NCBI RefSeq assembly: GCF_004770905.1
Contig: NZ_RQHT01000012.1
Location: forward strand, 62,001-126,000
Length of the DNA stretch: 64,000 nucleotides
Direction: 5' to 3'
Source: Leptospira bandrabouensis
GTDB taxonomy: Bacteria > Spirochaetota > Leptospiria > Leptospirales > Leptospiraceae
The stretch's first letter is position 1; each line of letters begins with the position of its first letter. Shown here in pieces: positions 39,836-50,127 of the stretch. The position numbers were made by a program, and so were the translations under genes. The notes beneath the pieces were generated by a model. That model saw nothing but the letters and a program-made list of their open reading frames with translations, did not search any database and was not told the origin of the DNA.

Positions 39836-41157
39836 AGTTTATAAAGAAGTTTTTGGTTTTATTCCTTTTCGGAATTCATTCATCCACTGTTTTTCCAAAA
39901 GAAAAAGCAGTCTATGAGTTGCATTCTAAAGATGAATTGTTTTTTCTCGGTGAAGATTCAAGAGTCCAAGATTCGAAAGAAAAATGGAATTTAGATGAAT
40001 TAGAAGATTTTGCTGTCACTAGTAATCCGCTTTATCTTCGTGAAAAACAAAATATCGGTATGGCTCGGGGAGATATCATTACTGCTAGTTTGTATTACAA
40101 TCCCATAGTGAATATGCAACAGCAGTTTATGGGTGCTTCTGTGAATTCAGCGACAGGTAGACCAGAAACTTCTTTTATTTACAACCAACCATTCGATATG
40201 AGTGGGGTGATTCCTCAAAGGGAAAAAGTCGCCAAACAAGAGTTCTTGGGTACGATTGCCAGTTTTCGAGATTTTGATCGTTTGTTTCGATTGCGACTTC
40301 GTCAAAATTTTTGGACGTATCTCTATGTAACGGAACAAATTAATTACCAAAAGGAGTTTTTGGAAAACTACCAAGATCTTTTGGATTTAACCAAACTTAG
40401 GGCGGAAAAAGGAGATATCTCCTTTTTGGAATATGACCGATTGGCTTTGGAACGTGTACAAATTGAACGCGAATACCGAAATGCCAGGATCCTTCGGGCA
40501 CAAGTGGTTAAAAATTTAAGAATCTTAATTGGAATCTCTGATGTAAATTCTCCCTTAAGTATCAAAGGTAGATTGGAATTTATATCTACACGTGAATTTG
40601 GGATTGATTTGAATGATTTTGATATTGAAGAACGTCCTGACCTTGTGGCATTGAAAATTCGCCAACAAAAGGAAAGAATGAATATCGAACTAAAAAAACG
40701 AGAAATCATTCCCCCTTTAACACTGGGGATTGAGTTTTTAAACAAAGGAAATGAAAATGTAACGGGTGTATATGCGGCTACACCACTTCCTTTGTTTGAT
40801 CGTAAACAAGGGGAAATTTTAAAATCAGAAGAATCTTATAAAAAACTAGGATTCGATGTCGATGCTAAACGAAACGAAATCATATCTGAAATCTCTGCTG
40901 CCATTAAAGAGTTACAAGCTCGGGAATCTCAGTTACTCGATTACCAAAAAATGGGACTACTCGAAAAAAACAAAGAAGTGCAAGAGAAGTCAAGGCTTGC
41001 TTACATTCGGGGTGCCTCCAATTTAGTAACGTTTTTGGAGGCTGAGAAAAACTATCTCAGTGTGCTTCGTAGTTACTATGAAATCATTTATCTCTATTAC
41101 AATGCTTTGGAAGGATACAAAGCTTCTATCGGAAAGATGGATAGCTCGGAGTTTTAA
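39832..41157 (+). CDS. Outer-membrane efflux channel (TolC/CzcC family)
   Basis: 441 residues with an N-terminal signal peptide (about residues 1-20). Two long coiled-coil repeats of the OEP family are visible, each with the L-R-x-x-A/L-Q heptads: one in the middle (about 150-250) and one near the end (about 330-420). It forms the trimeric exit duct for the RND pump encoded two genes upstream. The start overlaps the pyrophosphatase stop by 4 bases. Confidence 0.88.
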   Translation: MKFIKKFLVLFLFGIHSSTVFPKEKAVYELHSKDELFFLGEDSRVQDSKEKWNLDELEDFAVTSNPLYLREKQNIGMARGDIITASLYYNPIVNMQQQFMGASVNSATGRPETSFIYNQPFDMSGVIPQREKVAKQEFLGTIASFRDFDRLFRLRLRQNFWTYLYVTEQINYQKEFLENYQDLLDLTKLRAEKGDISFLEYDRLALERVQIEREYRNARILRAQVVKNLRILIGISDVNSPLSIKGRLEFISTREFGIDLNDFDIEERPDLVALKIRQQKERMNIELKKREIIPPLTLGIEFLNKGNENVTGVYAATPLPLFDRKQGEILKSEESYKKLGFDVDAKRNEIISEISAAIKELQARESQLLDYQKMGLLEKNKEVQEKSRLAYIRGASNLVTFLEAEKNYLSVLRSYYEIIYLYYNALEGYKASIGKMDSSEF

Positions 41158-41163
41158 ATTTAT

Positions 41164-42345
41164 ATGAAAACAGAATTCAATTTTAAGAATATTCGTTCCT
41201 TGAGTATACTTGTACTCGTTGGAAGTTTGGCTTACTTTGGTTATACCAAGTTTTTTGGGCCTGGTAAAAAAACAGAAGCTCTCACAGAAGATAAATCCAA
41301 ATTTATCATTTCTCAGGAAATTCAAAAGAATCATCCTTTTTCCGTTGTTTATTTGGAAGAAAAAGCACTCGAGGAAGAACTACAACTACCTGGAACTGTA
41401 TCTTATGATATGAACAGTGTGGCAAAAGTAGGATCTCGAGTCAGCGGACGGATTGTACAAGTTTTTGTGAAAGAAGGCGAATATGTAAAAAAGAGTACTG
41501 CCCTTGCCTCCATTCAATCGGTAGAACTTGGCACCACAGAAGCAAATTACTTAAAAGCAAGAGCAAGGCTTGAAGCATTAAAAGTCCAGGCCGATAGAGC
41601 AAAAGATTTGTATGAAAGAAAAGTAACCTCTGCAAAAGAGTATGAGATGTCTTTAATGGATTACAAATCAGTGAAAGCGGAAATGGAAACATCCCGAAAT
41701 GCTTTAGAAAACTTGGGATTAAACGATGCAGAAATTACCAATTTAGAAGCTGGAAAATATAACTCAAAAAACTTATACATAAGGACTCCTATTTCGGGAA
41801 CAGTTACAGAAAGAGAAGCTATCATCGGTCAGGCGGTGAATGCTCGAGACAATTTGTTTACCGTGGCTGATTTAAGTGTACTTTGGATCAATTTAGAAGT
41901 ATATGAAAAAGATTTGGCATCCATTCGAATGGGAAACGAAGCCAAAGTCATTCCGATTGGATCTAAAGATGAATCCTTGAAGGCAGTCGTTTCTCATGTG
42001 GGAGATGTGATTGATCCCATCAAAAAAACGGCAGAGATTCGTTTGGAAGTGAGAAACTCAAAAGGAAGACTTCGTCCCGGACAAAGTGTAACAGCAACGG
42101 TCGTGGGTGCTATGGTTGAGTCTTCTGTGAACAAAGCCAAAGTCATACCCGTAAATTGTATTCACAAAATCGAAGGTGAAAATTTTGTTTTTGTTCGTAA
42201 TGGAGATGGTTCTTTTTCTGCTAAAAAAATTGGAGTAGGGAAAGTTTACGACAATTGGGTTGAAGTTGTAACAGGTGTTGAATCAGGGGAAGCCATTGTG
42301 GAAGAAGGAAGTTTTGTTTTAAAAAGTGAGTATTTAAAATTATAA
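41164..42345 (+). CDS. Membrane-fusion protein of RND metal efflux (CzcB/CusB family)
   Basis: 393 residues. An N-terminal signal anchor (about residues 12-28) is followed by the barrel-sandwich half G-S-R-V-S-G-R-I-V-Q-V-F-V-K-E-G-E-Y-V, a coiled-coil hairpin (about 120-195), the second lipoyl half (I-R-T-P-I-S-G-T-V-T-E-R), and beta-barrel and membrane-proximal domains. It joins the permease to the outer-membrane channel. No extra His/Met-rich metal-binding segment is seen. Confidence 0.9.
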   Translation: MKTEFNFKNIRSLSILVLVGSLAYFGYTKFFGPGKKTEALTEDKSKFIISQEIQKNHPFSVVYLEEKALEEELQLPGTVSYDMNSVAKVGSRVSGRIVQVFVKEGEYVKKSTALASIQSVELGTTEANYLKARARLEALKVQADRAKDLYERKVTSAKEYEMSLMDYKSVKAEMETSRNALENLGLNDAEITNLEAGKYNSKNLYIRTPISGTVTEREAIIGQAVNARDNLFTVADLSVLWINLEVYEKDLASIRMGNEAKVIPIGSKDESLKAVVSHVGDVIDPIKKTAEIRLEVRNSKGRLRPGQSVTATVVGAMVESSVNKAKVIPVNCIHKIEGENFVFVRNGDGSFSAKKIGVGKVYDNWVEVVTGVESGEAIVEEGSFVLKSEYLKL

Positions 42346-42359
42346 CTCCTAGTTTTTTG

Positions 42360-42388
42360 TTGACATAACGCCCATTTCCTAGTTATCT
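42360..42388 (+). promoter_or_regulatory. lexA promoter, probably leaderless
   Basis: TTGACA (42360-42365) and TTATCT (42383-42388) are separated by exactly 17 bases. The expected transcription start falls on or next to the A of the ATG at 42396. No Shine-Dalgarno sequence lies between. TTTG-N5-ATAA (42356-42368) overlaps the -35 and is an imperfect match to the TTTG-N5-CAAA LexA box described for Leptospira. Confidence 0.6.
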
Positions 42389-42395
42389 GTTTAGT

Positions 42396-43004
42396 ATGAA
42401 AGACCTCACGGAAAAACAAGAATTTGTCCTGCAATACATATCGGACACTGTCCGCGAGAAGGGGTTCCCACCCACCATCCGTGAGATTGGGGACCAATTT
42501 GGAATTACTGCTAAAGGTGCTTATGACCACCTAAAGGCGATTGAAAAAAAAGGTTATATCCGCACTTCTAAAAACCAAAGCCGCGCCATTGAACTTTTGA
42601 AAGGGAATGGAGACGAAGCACTTCTCGTCCGTGCTTCGGGAATCCCTCTTCTTGGGCAAGTGGCTGCGGGTTCTCCCATCCTTGCGGAAGAAAACATCGA
42701 AGAATACATTGCGGTCCCGGAAGATCTTGCAACCAAACCGGGAACCTTTGCTTTACGTGTGAAGGGAGATTCTATGGTGGAGGCTGGGATTAGCGATGGA
42801 GACATTGCCATCATCCAGAAAAAAGACACGGCAAGGAATGGAGAGATTGTAGTGGCCATGATCGAAAACGAAGCCACTTTAAAAGTTTTTTACAAAGAGC
42901 CCGATATGATTCGTTTGGAACCAAGGAACGTAAAACTAAAACCGATTCGTACCAAAAAGGCAACGATAATTGGAAAACTAATCGGACTCTATCGCATTTA
43001 CTGA
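42396..43004 (+). CDS. lexA: SOS repressor LexA
   Basis: 202 residues. LexA represses DNA-damage genes and cleaves itself when RecA filaments form. The N-terminal winged helix reads P-P-T-I-R-E-I-G-D-Q-F-G-I-T. The cleavage site is Ala91-Gly92 in V-A-A-G-S-P. The catalytic dyad is Ser126 (K-G-D-S-M-V-E-A) and Lys163 (A-T-L-K-V). All elements needed for autoproteolysis are intact. Confidence 0.97.
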   Translation: MKDLTEKQEFVLQYISDTVREKGFPPTIREIGDQFGITAKGAYDHLKAIEKKGYIRTSKNQSRAIELLKGNGDEALLVRASGIPLLGQVAAGSPILAEENIEEYIAVPEDLATKPGTFALRVKGDSMVEAGISDGDIAIIQKKDTARNGEIVVAMIENEATLKVFYKEPDMIRLEPRNVKLKPIRTKKATIIGKLIGLYRIY

Positions 43005-43040
43005 TTGACCAAAGCCTGGTTGGGAACGAGTTTTGAAGGG

Positions 43041-43331
43041 ATGTCGAAACATCTTTTTTCTTTCCCAACCTTTCTGATCTTATCTCTCGTCCTCTCTTGC
43101 GCTCCCAAAAAACAAGAAATCGATGCTTATGACCTAAAACGCGTTCTGGAAAGGTATGCGCAAAACCGAATCCAAACGGGACTTATGGCAGACACCAAAC
43201 GACCCACACCAACAGATATGGCTCTCTTTGAAGAAGCTTGTGAGGTGTACCGCTTGTCTATTCCTGAAGCCAAAGAAATGTTAAAAAAAGAAAACAAAGC
43301 TCTTTACGAGTCAATTTATGGAAATGAATAA
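43041..43331 (+). CDS. Small lipoprotein of unknown function
   Basis: 96 residues from the ATG at 43041. A signal peptide ends in L-V-L-S-C, a spirochaetal lipobox, followed by a charged helical region. The longer frame from about 43005 would place 12 extra residues in front of the signal peptide. It overlaps the start of the ctp gene by 14 bases. The family is not recognised. Confidence 0.75.
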   Translation: MSKHLFSFPTFLILSLVLSCAPKKQEIDAYDLKRVLERYAQNRIQTGLMADTKRPTPTDMALFEEACEVYRLSIPEAKEMLKKENKALYESIYGNE

Positions 43332-44697
43332 AATTAAAATTTCAGAACGTCTGGTTTGGGGCTCAATTACCTCTTGTTTGGTGGCCCTAGTTTTTTTTAT
43401 AAACACAGATAAGGTTAAGGCCATATCCACTGACGGGGAGAAATATTTACAGATTCTCCATGAAGTAGTTTCCTATATAGAAAATGATTATGTAGATCCC
43501 CAAGAAGAGAAAAAAATTTATACCGGTGCCATACAAGGAGCCTTACAAAGTTTAGGTGATCCACATACTAGGTTTTTGGACACTGATGAATTTGGTGAAT
43601 TACAAAACGAAACCAAAGGAAGTTTTGGTGGAATTGGTGTTGAGATTAGTTTCCAAGAAAATGCATTTATTATCGTGGCACCCATTGAAGGAACTCCCGC
43701 ATGGAAGGCAGGACTCCAACCCCAAGACAAAATTATAGAGATTAACGGGAAAAGTACAAAGTCTGTTTCTTTATCAGAATCCATTGCAATGATGCGTGGT
43801 GAAGTGGGATCCTCAATTTCTATGAAGATCGAACGAAAAGGAATCAAAGATCCTTTTGTTGTTAATTTGGTTCGGGAGCTGATCCAAATTCGATATGTAA
43901 GGTCACATTATCTTCCAGAAGCAGAAACAGGTTATATCAAACTGGTTCAGTTTATGGGTAAAGAGACCACTACCAAAGAATTTGTTTCGGCAGTGAAAAC
44001 CATGATGGATTCTGGTGCTAAAAAACTAGTGATCGATTTGCGAATGAATCCCGGTGGACTTTTGGATTTGGCCATCGAACTTGCGGATCTATTTTTACCT
44101 CCCGATGCAGAAATTGTTTCTGTAAAAGGAAGAGGTGGGGTTCTTGTAAAAAGTTATAAAGCCGATAAAAAAGAGAAAAAGTTTTTGGATATCCCCATTG
44201 CCATTTTGGTGAATGGAGGTTCTGCGAGTGCTTCCGAGATTTTAGCGGGTGCTTTAAAAGATAACAAACGTGCTGTGGTCGTCGGGACTCAAAGTTTTGG
44301 AAAGGGAAGTGTGCAGTCTATTTTTCCTCTATCGGGGGGAACAGGGGTTGCCATTACCATTCAAAAATACTATACCCCTTCCGGAATTTCCATTCATGGA
44401 AAAGGGATCACTCCTGATTATATCGTAAATCCCACTTCTGCCAGTGAAGATGAAAAATATGCTTTGGAAAAACTTTTTAAGAAGAACTTAATCCGTCCGT
44501 TTTTAGAAACACATGCAGAATTCAACGAAGCTGCTCTTTCTGATTTTGCAGCCATACTCAAAAAAGAAAATCTAACCATCTCAGACTCGGTCACTCGTAT
44601 TTTTTTGTTTAATGAAATGAGAGCCGGGTCTTCTAACGTTAAACCAAGATTGGATTTAGATACTCAGCTTTCTGAAGCCATTCGTGTTTTGAAGTAA
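43318..44697 (+). CDS. C-terminal processing peptidase (S41 family)
   Basis: 459 residues. An N-terminal membrane anchor or signal (about residues 12-30) leads to a PDZ domain ([10 protein letters not shown] to about 190) and the S41 protease domain. The serine-lysine dyad is Ser304 in G-G-S-A-S-A-S-E and Lys329 in F-G-K-G-S-V-Q, 25 residues apart as in tail-specific proteases. It probably trims or degrades periplasmic proteins. A second ATG at 43324 is an equally possible start. The stop overlaps tsaD (TAATG). Confidence 0.94.
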   Translation: MEMNKIKISERLVWGSITSCLVALVFFINTDKVKAISTDGEKYLQILHEVVSYIENDYVDPQEEKKIYTGAIQGALQSLGDPHTRFLDTDEFGELQNETKGSFGGIGVEISFQENAFIIVAPIEGTPAWKAGLQPQDKIIEINGKSTKSVSLSESIAMMRGEVGSSISMKIERKGIKDPFVVNLVRELIQIRYVRSHYLPEAETGYIKLVQFMGKETTTKEFVSAVKTMMDSGAKKLVIDLRMNPGGLLDLAIELADLFLPPDAEIVSVKGRGGVLVKSYKADKKEKKFLDIPIAILVNGGSASASEILAGALKDNKRAVVVGTQSFGKGSVQSIFPLSGGTGVAITIQKYYTPSGISIHGKGITPDYIVNPTSASEDEKYALEKLFKKNLIRPFLETHAEFNEAALSDFAAILKKENLTISDSVTRIFLFNEMRAGSSNVKPRLDLDTQLSEAIRVLK

Positions 44698-45722
44698 TGG
44701 CCTACGGGTTAGGAATTGAATCCAGCTGTGATGAAACATCCATTGCGATTGTTCGCGATGGAAGGGAACTTCTCTCTCTAAAAGTTTATAGCCAAATCGA
44801 TTCACATTCCCCTTACCGGGGAGTGGTACCTGAAATTGCATCCAGAGCTCATTTAGAAAAAATCAATTCTCTTCTTTCTGTGGCAATGGAGGAAGCAGGA
44901 ATTGAATTTTCCGATTTAAACTACGTGGCGGTGACCAGTTTTCCGGGGTTAGTTGGTTCACTTATGATCGGTGCACAGTTGGCTCGTTGTATCTCTCTTG
45001 TATATGGGATCCCGATTGTTGCAGTAAATCATTTAGAAGCGCATTTGGCTGTGATTGGTTTAGAAAGAGAACTTCCTCCTTTTCCTTGGCTTGGACTTCT
45101 TTTATCGGGAGGAAACTCATCCATTTATATATACAAAGGATTTGGTGATTTGCAAATTTTTGCAGATACCCAGGATGATTCTCTCGGCGAGGCTTTTGAT
45201 AAGGTCAGTGCCGTATTGGACTTACCCTATCCCGGTGGGCCCTATTTGGAAGCCAAAGCAAATGCATACAGTCCGATCCCTGGTGAAAAAAATCCCTTTC
45301 CAAAACTTTTGAAAGAAGATGGGGAGGACCTAATTCGGTTTTCTTATAGTGGGCTAAAAACGGCAGTGTTATATTATAAACGGGAAAATGCAAAGTCACT
45401 TCCCATCGAAAAAATTGCCTACTATTTCCAAAAGACTGCCTTTGAACTTGTCACTCGTAATCTAGGAAAAGCCATCTCCAAAACAGGGATTCGAACTGTC
45501 GTTGCCGCAGGAGGGGTCCTTGCCAACGGAACTCTCCGGGATTGTTTGGAAAAAGAAAAGGAAAGGTCTCGGTTTGATCTATTTTATCCTAGCAAAAAAA
45601 TTTACTGCACAGATAACGGAGCGATGGTGGCATGTCTTGGATACCATCTTTGGAAACAAAAATCTTTTGTGGGGCTCGACTTTAAGGTAAGTCCCAAACG
45701 AAACTTTGAACAAATAATATGA
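44697..45722 (+). CDS. tsaD: tRNA threonylcarbamoyltransferase TsaD
   Basis: 341 residues. TsaD transfers threonylcarbamoyl to A37 of ANN-decoding tRNAs, working with TsaB and TsaE. It opens G-I-E-S-S-C-D-E-T and has the metal-binding His112 and His116 in N-H-L-E-A-H. It also contains L-L-S-G-G-N-S, the nucleotide loop, and a late G-G-V-L-A-N motif. Length matches the family. It overlaps pssA by 4 bases. Confidence 0.97.
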   Translation: MAYGLGIESSCDETSIAIVRDGRELLSLKVYSQIDSHSPYRGVVPEIASRAHLEKINSLLSVAMEEAGIEFSDLNYVAVTSFPGLVGSLMIGAQLARCISLVYGIPIVAVNHLEAHLAVIGLERELPPFPWLGLLLSGGNSSIYIYKGFGDLQIFADTQDDSLGEAFDKVSAVLDLPYPGGPYLEAKANAYSPIPGEKNPFPKLLKEDGEDLIRFSYSGLKTAVLYYKRENAKSLPIEKIAYYFQKTAFELVTRNLGKAISKTGIRTVVAAGGVLANGTLRDCLEKEKERSRFDLFYPSKKIYCTDNGAMVACLGYHLWKQKSFVGLDFKVSPKRNFEQII

Positions 45723-46474
45723 AACTAAAACTTACCTGGATTCCAAATACACTTACACTGGGAAACTTAACCTTGGGCTTTGTTTCTATGCTTCTGGTAG
45801 CAGAAACGAATCCATCACAATCCAATTCCCACGAACTCTTTACCTTAGCGGGAGTGTTTATCATTTTGGCCGCTCTCTTCGATGGGTTTGATGGAATGGC
45901 AGCACGGGCTCTTAATTGTACAAGCGAGCTCGGGGCAGACTTAGATAGCCTTGCCGACCTTACCACCTTTGGGATTGCTCCTGGATTTTTGTCGTACAAA
46001 ATGTTCTTTTACGATATCAAACTCGATATCTTTGACAAACCAGATTATTTTCCATTGGGTATGTTCATTGCCGCTTTGTATCCTATTTGTGCGGCATACC
46101 GATTGGCACGTTTTAATGTAGCTCACGATCCCAAATCTTTTAACGGACTTCCTTCGCCAGTGGCCGGGGTTGTGATTGGAATTTTCCCTTTGGTGTTTTC
46201 TGTGTCTCAAGTGCCACTTTGGACTGCTGTTTTATTTTTTGTGATCACAGCCTTACTTATGGTTTCGACTCTCCGTTATAGCAAACCACAAGTTGCCATC
46301 AGAGGACTTTTCTCTTGGAAAAAATTGGGAATTAGTATTCTAGGGCTTGGTTTGTTGTTACTTGCGATTGGATTTTATCGTTGGCCCTATGTGATGTATG
46401 GTGCGGTAGGATTTTATGTATTTTCTGGAATTGTATCGTTTCTCATCCAAACCATCCAGGACTACCGAGTGTAG
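45719..46474 (+). CDS. pssA: CDP-diacylglycerol-serine O-phosphatidyltransferase
   Basis: 251 residues, about seven membrane helices. The CDP-alcohol phosphatidyltransferase motif D-x2-D-G-x2-A-R-x8-G-x3-D-x3-D is complete, from Asp55 to Asp80. The N-terminal [10 protein letters not shown] and overall length are those of the serine-specific PssA type, which makes phosphatidylserine, the precursor of phosphatidylethanolamine. Substrate choice is inferred from this resemblance. Confidence 0.88.
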   Translation: MKLKLTWIPNTLTLGNLTLGFVSMLLVAETNPSQSNSHELFTLAGVFIILAALFDGFDGMAARALNCTSELGADLDSLADLTTFGIAPGFLSYKMFFYDIKLDIFDKPDYFPLGMFIAALYPICAAYRLARFNVAHDPKSFNGLPSPVAGVVIGIFPLVFSVSQVPLWTAVLFFVITALLMVSTLRYSKPQVAIRGLFSWKKLGISILGLGLLLLAIGFYRWPYVMYGAVGFYVFSGIVSFLIQTIQDYRV

Positions 46475-46477
46475 TCT

Positions 46478-46795
46478 TTAAGTGGGTTCTTTGAGTTGAA
46501 AGATATCGAGAAGGTTTGCCACTGCAAATATCGTTCGAACTTCTGGGGACAAATGGATGATACGAACCTGTTTCTTTTTTTCCTTTGTCCAACTGTAGGT
46601 GTGTAACAAAATTCCGATCCCAGAAGAATCTAAGTAACTCAGGTTTTTAAAATCTAAAACCAGTTCCTTAATAGCTTCGGTGTCAATTTGTTCTTTTAAG
46701 TCCGCTCTAAATTTGGGAGTATCCTTCAAAGACAAGGATCCATTTAAGAGGACGATTGCCTTATCGTTTTCTCGTTTGATTTCATACTGAAACAT
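46478..46795 (-). CDS. STAS-domain anti-sigma-factor antagonist-like protein
   Basis: 105 residues from the ATG at 46795 (a longer frame reaches 46834). A single STAS domain with the core L-D-F-K-N-L-S-Y-L-D-S-S-G-I-G, containing the Ser that is phosphorylated in the SpoIIAA/RsbV family. It probably takes part in a partner-switching pathway with an anti-sigma kinase and phosphatase not encoded here. It converges on pssA with 3 bases between stops and is divergent from the MBL gene. Confidence 0.85.
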   Translation of the reverse strand: MFQYEIKRENDKAIVLLNGSLSLKDTPKFRADLKEQIDTEAIKELVLDFKNLSYLDSSGIGILLHTYSWTKEKKKQVRIIHLSPEVRTIFAVANLLDIFQLKEPT

Positions 46796-46880
46796 AACTT
46801 CAGTTAAGACAACATCTGAAAGACTCAAATACAATCAAAAAACGTTTGATTTTTCAAAAAAGGACTCTAGAAAAAGAGCA

Positions 46881-47837
46881 ATGAAAATCAAGTTTTGGGG
46901 TGTTCGCGGATCCATTGCTTCACCCATTCGGCCTGAAAGCGTAAAACATAAAATCGAAAAAATACTTTCATTGGCAAGTCCGACAGACATTCAGAATGAA
47001 CAAAGTATTCATAGTTTTCTTAATTCTTTGAGTTTTTCCTCTTCATCAACTTACGGTGGTAATACGACATGTGTCGAAATACGTGATAAGGAAGGTAACC
47101 TCATCATTATTGATGGTGGCACGGGACTACGCGAACTAGGCAACCAAATGATGGCCACTGACTTTGGAAAGGGAACAGGCCATGCCTATTGGATTTTGAC
47201 TCATACCCATTGGGATCATATCCAAGGAATTCCCTTTTTTGTACCACTCTTTTTACCAGGAAACCATTTTGAATTTGTTTCTTGTATGAATGATGCAGAA
47301 AAAAGATTAGAACACCAATTTGTATTCACACATTTTCCCGTATCCTTTGATCATTATGCTGCCAAAAAAACTTTCCAATATTTAGAGGAAGGGGAAACTA
47401 TTTCTCTTGGGCCCCATATCCAGGCGTTTAGCAAAGCAGTCCGTCATCCTGGAGGAAGTTTTTCTTACCGGTTTATGGAAGAGGGAAAAGCAATCATCTT
47501 TGCCTCTGATGCCGAATTCAATTTAGAAGAGATGGAAAATATCGATACCTATATTGATTATTTCCGTGATGCCGATGTACTTGTTTTTGATACACAATAT
47601 ACATTTGAAGAATCATTACAAAAAATTGATTGGGGTCATAGTTCTGCATCCATTGCCACAGACATTGCCCTTCGTGCGAAGGTTAAAAAACTTGTGATGT
47701 TTCATCATGATCCTTCTTATGATGACGAAAAATTAGATTTAGTTTATTTGCGAGCACTCAAATACAAAGAGATGTTTGATCCACACGGAAAATTAGAAAT
47801 CATTATGGCTTATGAAGGTTTGGAGATAGAGGTTTAA
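46881..47837 (+). CDS. Metallo-beta-lactamase-fold hydrolase
   Basis: 318 residues. It opens F-W-G-V-R-G-S-I-A-S-P, typical of a phosphodiesterase/hydrolase subgroup. The metal-binding motif is T-H-T-H-W-D-H-I-Q-G, with an early D-G-G-T-G-L strand, a second-shell segment V-R-H-P-G-G-S-F-S-Y, the Asp in F-A-S-D-A-E, and a final H-H-D-P-S. The substrate is not known. It ends one base before glpK. Confidence 0.87.
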   Translation: MKIKFWGVRGSIASPIRPESVKHKIEKILSLASPTDIQNEQSIHSFLNSLSFSSSSTYGGNTTCVEIRDKEGNLIIIDGGTGLRELGNQMMATDFGKGTGHAYWILTHTHWDHIQGIPFFVPLFLPGNHFEFVSCMNDAEKRLEHQFVFTHFPVSFDHYAAKKTFQYLEEGETISLGPHIQAFSKAVRHPGGSFSYRFMEEGKAIIFASDAEFNLEEMENIDTYIDYFRDADVLVFDTQYTFEESLQKIDWGHSSASIATDIALRAKVKKLVMFHHDPSYDDEKLDLVYLRALKYKEMFDPHGKLEIIMAYEGLEIEV

Positions 47838-47838
47838 A

Positions 47839-49335
47839 ATGGCAAAAAAAGGTTATATCATTGGAATCGATGCAGGAACTACAGGGATCAGAACGTTTTG
47901 TTTTAACGATAAAGGAAAAGTCATTTCTTCTGCTTACCAAGAATTCAAACAATTCTATCCGAAACCAGGTTGGGTAGAACATGATCCAGAAGAAATTTGG
48001 GTCAAAACACAAAAACTGATTAGCCAAGCAATAAAAAATGGAAAATTAAATCCTAAAGATGCTGTAGCTATTGGAATCACAAACCAAAGAGAGACTTCTG
48101 TTGTTTGGGATAAAAAGACCGGCAAACCAGTGTACAACGCAATTGTTTGGCAATGCAGAAGGACTTCCGATATTTGTAAGGACTTAAAAAAACAAAGCCT
48201 AGAATCCAATTTCCGAAACAAAACAGGTCTTGTATTGGATGCCTATTTTTCAGGTACCAAAATCCAATGGATCCTTGATAACGTCAAAGGGGCTCGTGTC
48301 AAAGCGGAGAAGGGTGAGTTATTATTTGGAACGATCGATACTTGGTTATTGTACAAACTTACAGGTCACAAAGAACACAAAACCGATCATACCAATGCCT
48401 CAAGAACCCTTCTTTTTAATATCCAAACCAAAGAATGGGATGAGGAACTTTGTGAAATTTTACGTGTTCCCATGTCTATGCTTCCGAAAGCATACAATTC
48501 AAAAAATCTGTTTGGATTTACTTCCAGTGTTAAATCACTTCCCGATGGGATTCCGATTTCTTCTCTTGTGGGGGACCAACAAGGGGCTCTCTTTGGTCAA
48601 CTTTGTACAGAACCGGGGGAAGCAAAAAATACTTATGGGACAGGATGTTTTTTACTCTTCAATGTGGGCGATGAATTTAGAATTTCAAACCAAGGTTTGA
48701 TTACGACACTGGCCCTTGGTCCTGAAGGCAAAACTGTTTATTGTTTAGAAGGATCTGTATTTATTGGGGGAGCTGTGGTTCAGTTTCTCAGGGACAACTT
48801 AGAATTTTTCGAATACTCTAAAGACTCCGAAAAATTAGTAAAGGCCATCAAAACAAAAGATGATTTGGTTTTTGTTCCTGCCTTTGCTGGACTGGGAGCT
48901 CCGCATTGGGACCAAGAAGCACGGGGTGCCATCTTTGGACTTTCGCGTGATACAACACCAGCACAGATCACAAGAGCCGCACTCAAAGCCATTGCTTTAC
49001 AATCCTATGAACTTGCCAATGCAATGGAAAAAGAAACTGGAAAACCACTGAAGTTTTTACGTGTGGATGGGGGGGCGACTTCCAACGCATGGCTTATGCA
49101 ATTCCAAGCGGATATCCTCGGAACCAAAGTCATTCGTCCACAAAATGTTGATACAACAGTGCTTGGTGCAGCTTACCTCGCTGGTCTCGAACGTGGATTT
49201 TTTAAATCGGTCGCAAGCCTTCGTAAAGAGGAAACCAAAACCACACAATTTCTTCCCAAGATGAAAGAGTCTGAAAGGAAAGAAGAAATTGATAAATGGA
49301 ACTGGGCAATTTCAAGAGTGAAAACAGGAAACTAA
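47839..49335 (+). CDS. glpK: Glycerol kinase
   Basis: 498 residues. It phosphorylates glycerol to glycerol-3-phosphate. FGGY-family motifs: G-I-D-A-G-T-T-G-I-R at the N-terminus, N-Q-R-E-T (glycerol binding), W-Q-C-R-R-T, D-H-T-N-A-S-R-T, G-D-Q-Q-G-A-L-F-G-Q, K-N-T-Y-G-T-G-C-F, and R-V-D-G-G-A-T-S-N near the C-terminus. The length matches. No glpF or glpD lies beside it. Confidence 0.96.
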   Translation: MAKKGYIIGIDAGTTGIRTFCFNDKGKVISSAYQEFKQFYPKPGWVEHDPEEIWVKTQKLISQAIKNGKLNPKDAVAIGITNQRETSVVWDKKTGKPVYNAIVWQCRRTSDICKDLKKQSLESNFRNKTGLVLDAYFSGTKIQWILDNVKGARVKAEKGELLFGTIDTWLLYKLTGHKEHKTDHTNASRTLLFNIQTKEWDEELCEILRVPMSMLPKAYNSKNLFGFTSSVKSLPDGIPISSLVGDQQGALFGQLCTEPGEAKNTYGTGCFLLFNVGDEFRISNQGLITTLALGPEGKTVYCLEGSVFIGGAVVQFLRDNLEFFEYSKDSEKLVKAIKTKDDLVFVPAFAGLGAPHWDQEARGAIFGLSRDTTPAQITRAALKAIALQSYELANAMEKETGKPLKFLRVDGGATSNAWLMQFQADILGTKVIRPQNVDTTVLGAAYLAGLERGFFKSVASLRKEETKTTQFLPKMKESERKEEIDKWNWAISRVKTGN

Positions 49336-49412
49336 AGGAAAACTTTTTTACCTTGCTAGGTGAATCGTCAATGGAAAGATTAACCTAGCGATTGTTATTT
49401 GGTTCGCCTTTT

Positions 49413-50063
49413 TTATAAGTTGATAGAATCTACTTTTACAAATGAAATTCCTACGAATAGAATCCAAATTGGAAAACTCAGTTGGCAAAATAGTAATACT
49501 TCTGGTGAGATTAACCAGGAGTAACTTGCAATCATTTGGAACCCAAATGTAAGGACTCCAAAGACCAAAATCAAACTACCATTTTTATTCTTATTTCGAT
49601 AAGAAATACTATATAGTAAAATCGCTAGAGCCAAAACGAGCGAAATCATATGCATGGTTCCCACTTGCATACTCAAAAGAAAAACAATAGTATCCTCTGA
49701 CAATGGATACGAATTCACAGGATAAACCAATCGGCCAATGAGTAAATCGACAAGGACAAACATTGGCACAACTAGAAAGAAAACCAAACCGGAAGCAAAT
49801 AGAGCCGTGGTTGATTCTTCTTTTCTCCAAGGATTTGCCAATTGATAAATAGAAGGAATTAATGCGAGAACTGCAAAGATTAAAATCTCATCGGCGATTT
49901 GTAGGTAAAGTTTCCAATCTAAAATCCATTTTTGCAATAAATTTGTTTCGTTAGGTGGTGGCGGTACTAGATACATTGTAAGGTAGTAACTAAAAAATAA
50001 CAAACTACAAATGAAAAACGGAATCCGATTTCGATTGAGAAGGTTATTGGTTTGGTTGGACAT
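49413..50063 (-). CDS. Polytopic membrane protein of unknown function
   Basis: 216 residues with about six membrane helices and a short charged N-terminus. No catalytic or transport motif is recognised. It is the last gene of a minus-strand series that includes a FliG-like protein, 64 bases downstream of it. Cotranscription is likely but not certain. Confidence 0.65.
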   Translation of the reverse strand: MSNQTNNLLNRNRIPFFICSLLFFSYYLTMYLVPPPPNETNLLQKWILDWKLYLQIADEILIFAVLALIPSIYQLANPWRKEESTTALFASGLVFFLVVPMFVLVDLLIGRLVYPVNSYPLSEDTIVFLLSMQVGTMHMISLVLALAILLYSISYRNKNKNGSLILVFGVLTFGFQMIASYSWLISPEVLLFCQLSFPIWILFVGISFVKVDSINL

Positions 50064-50127
50064 GACCCCATTGAGAAAACAAATAAATAGCCGGTCTAGA
50101 GAAAAAGTAACACGTTCTGATTAAATT

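Noticed and set aside
49345..49392. Inverted GCTAGGT/ACCTAGC after glpK as terminator
   Set aside because: The stem is 7 bp with a loop of about 22 bases and no T-run after it.
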